From Taibaiella sp965229095 (lineage in GTDB: Bacteria > Bacteroidota > Bacteroidia > Chitinophagales > Chitinophagaceae): a stretch of 64,000 bases of DNA. Below the pieces are notes generated by a model. That model did no database searches. It saw only the letters and a list, made by a program, of their open reading frames with translations, and was not told where the DNA came from. The stretch is taken from the NCBI GenBank assembly GCA_965229095.1, contig OZ245855.1, forward strand, positions 682,001-746,000, read 5' to 3'. Positions 63,185 through 64,000 of this stretch are shown in pieces; within the stretch, counting starts at the first letter, position 1, and each line of letters starts with the position of its first letter. The position numbers and the translations under genes are program-made.

Positions 63185-64000
63185 ATGAAACAGTCACTTC
63201 TTGTATTATCAGTGATCTTAGGGTACAACGCCCATGCACAAAGCTGGAATATTACCGGCAATGCGAATACCAATGGTAATACCCATTTTGTGGGAACCAC
63301 CGATAAAGAAAGCTTGTCCTTCAGGGTGAGTAATATCGAACGGATGCGCCTCAACCGCTTTAACAGGATCACCTTCCAGGGCGTCAATACTGCGGGTCCG
63401 GTATCGGACAGAAACCTCTTCCTGGGCGGTGGTATGGATAATGCTACAGGCTTTTACAACACTGTATTGGGTATGGGAGCATTAACCCTGAATACTACCG
63501 GTACGGGCAACACTGCAATGGGTACTAATGTTATGTCGGCGCTTACTTCCGGGATAAGCAATACCGGTGTGGGGGTAAGCGCGATGCGACTGAGCAGCGC
63601 CGGTAATGAGAACGTAGCTTTTGGTGCCAATGCATTAGAAGGCGAAGGTGCTGCGGATCAGAACACGGCAGTAGGGCAAGGTGCTCTAATAAGGAACAAT
63701 GCTACTGCTTTCGATGCGATTATGGGTAATACAGCAGTAGGGCAGGGCGCCATACCCAATCTGAACAGTGGGGATATGAACACTGCCCTGGGTAAGGACG
63801 CATTCCGGCATCTGCAGGGAGGGCGCAACAACATAGGCATAGGCGCCAATTCGGGAGTCAACCTGGAAGGCGGCGACAATAATATTTTCATAGGTGCCGA
63901 GACCACTGCCTTCTCGACAGTTACCAAAAATGAGCTGAATATCGGCAACTGGATCGTAGGGATTAATGGTACTATCGGTATCGGGAGCTTTTCCAATCCT
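63185..64000 (+). CDS. YadA-head-like repeat protein (3' end outside window)
   Basis: Open from ATG 63185 to the window end with no stop (272 codons). Signal peptide MKQSLLVLSVILGYNAHAQ. The region about 75-250 shows repeated GNTAxGxxA/ALxxxxxGxxNTGVGxxAM units (GNTAMGTNVMSALTSGISNTGVGVSAMRLSSAGNENVAFGANAL...), the pattern of trimeric autotransporter (YadA/Hia head) and phage tail-fibre head repeats. In Bacteroidota such proteins usually end in a Peptidase_S74 chaperone or an anchor, which would lie outside the window. Probably surface-exposed and adhesive. Confidence 0.8.
   Translation, partial: MKQSLLVLSVILGYNAHAQSWNITGNANTNGNTHFVGTTDKESLSFRVSNIERMRLNRFNRITFQGVNTAGPVSDRNLFLGGGMDNATGFYNTVLGMGALTLNTTGTGNTAMGTNVMSALTSGISNTGVGVSAMRLSSAGNENVAFGANALEGEGAADQNTAVGQGALIRNNATAFDAIMGNTAVGQGAIPNLNSGDMNTALGKDAFRHLQGGRNNIGIGANSGVNLEGGDNNIFIGAETTAFSTVTKNELNIGNWIVGINGTIGIGSFSNP

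Noticed and set aside
62962..63387. 141-codon minus-strand frame
   Set aside because: It overlaps the well-supported signal-peptide-bearing gene starting at 63185 and has no family.

Overview
The window looks like chromosomal DNA from a member of the Bacteroidota, most likely the Chitinophagaceae or close relatives. The sequence signs are promoters of the TAnnTTTG type, very weak ribosome binding sites, a type IX secretion sorting tail, an HYC_CC_PP/DUF3347 copper cluster, LytS/LytTR two-component pairs with propeller sensors, a class I lanthipeptide-like precursor, and RHS proteins with the Bacteroidota-type DUF6443-like N-terminus. The phylum is well supported; the family and genus are inference. 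No tRNA, rRNA or CRISPR array was found.

Region 1 (1-9400) is RHS polymorphic-toxin module A: the tail of a coiled-coil/beta-barrel protein, a 1159-aa secreted RHS-like partner, a 1443-aa RHS core protein ending in a HExxH metallopeptidase-like tip, and two small genes that may be immunity genes. Region 2 (9530-12490) is copy 1 of a serine-recombinase element. It has lost 2.03 kb internally, and its recombinase has lost its stop and reads through into dinB (12582-13685). Region 3 (13.7-20.1 kb) holds terminators, an outer-membrane barrel gene and a copper-handling cluster with a CopA-CopB-like fusion. Region 4 (20.3-28.7 kb) has a T9SS-exported beta-helix protein, a LytTR regulator, a propeller histidine kinase and an orphan lanthipeptide-like precursor.

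Region 5 (29-35.5 kb) is a patchwork: a possibly 5'-truncated tail-spike-like gene, a membrane protein, a protein of unknown function preceded by a dense cluster of GTTAC/GTAAC motifs, a secreted protein and an XRE regulator with its own operator motif. Region 6 (35.8-49.97 kb) is RHS module B, paralogous to A but with a different HExxH tip. It is followed by a broken orphan RHS tip resembling the amidase Tae4, two tandem lipoproteins (probable immunity proteins), a second toxin-tail remnant and a NUMOD-type homing-endonuclease-like gene. Region 7 (50.16-55.21 kb) is the intact copy 2 of the recombinase element. Region 8 (55.2-64 kb) has a dispersed repeat, an ArsR/AHSA1/hydrolase operon with a clear double operator, a barrel protein, a second LytTR/LytS pair, and the start of a YadA-head-like repeat protein cut by the window end.

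The most interesting material is (i) the repeated three-gene RHS cassette with exchangeable metallopeptidase or amidase tips and lipoprotein partners, and (ii) the recombinase element with its unusual Glu-rich zinc-finger protein, GTTAC-rich islands and ends in a REP-like palindrome. All comparisons were made by eye on the sequence; family names come from motif recognition, not searches.
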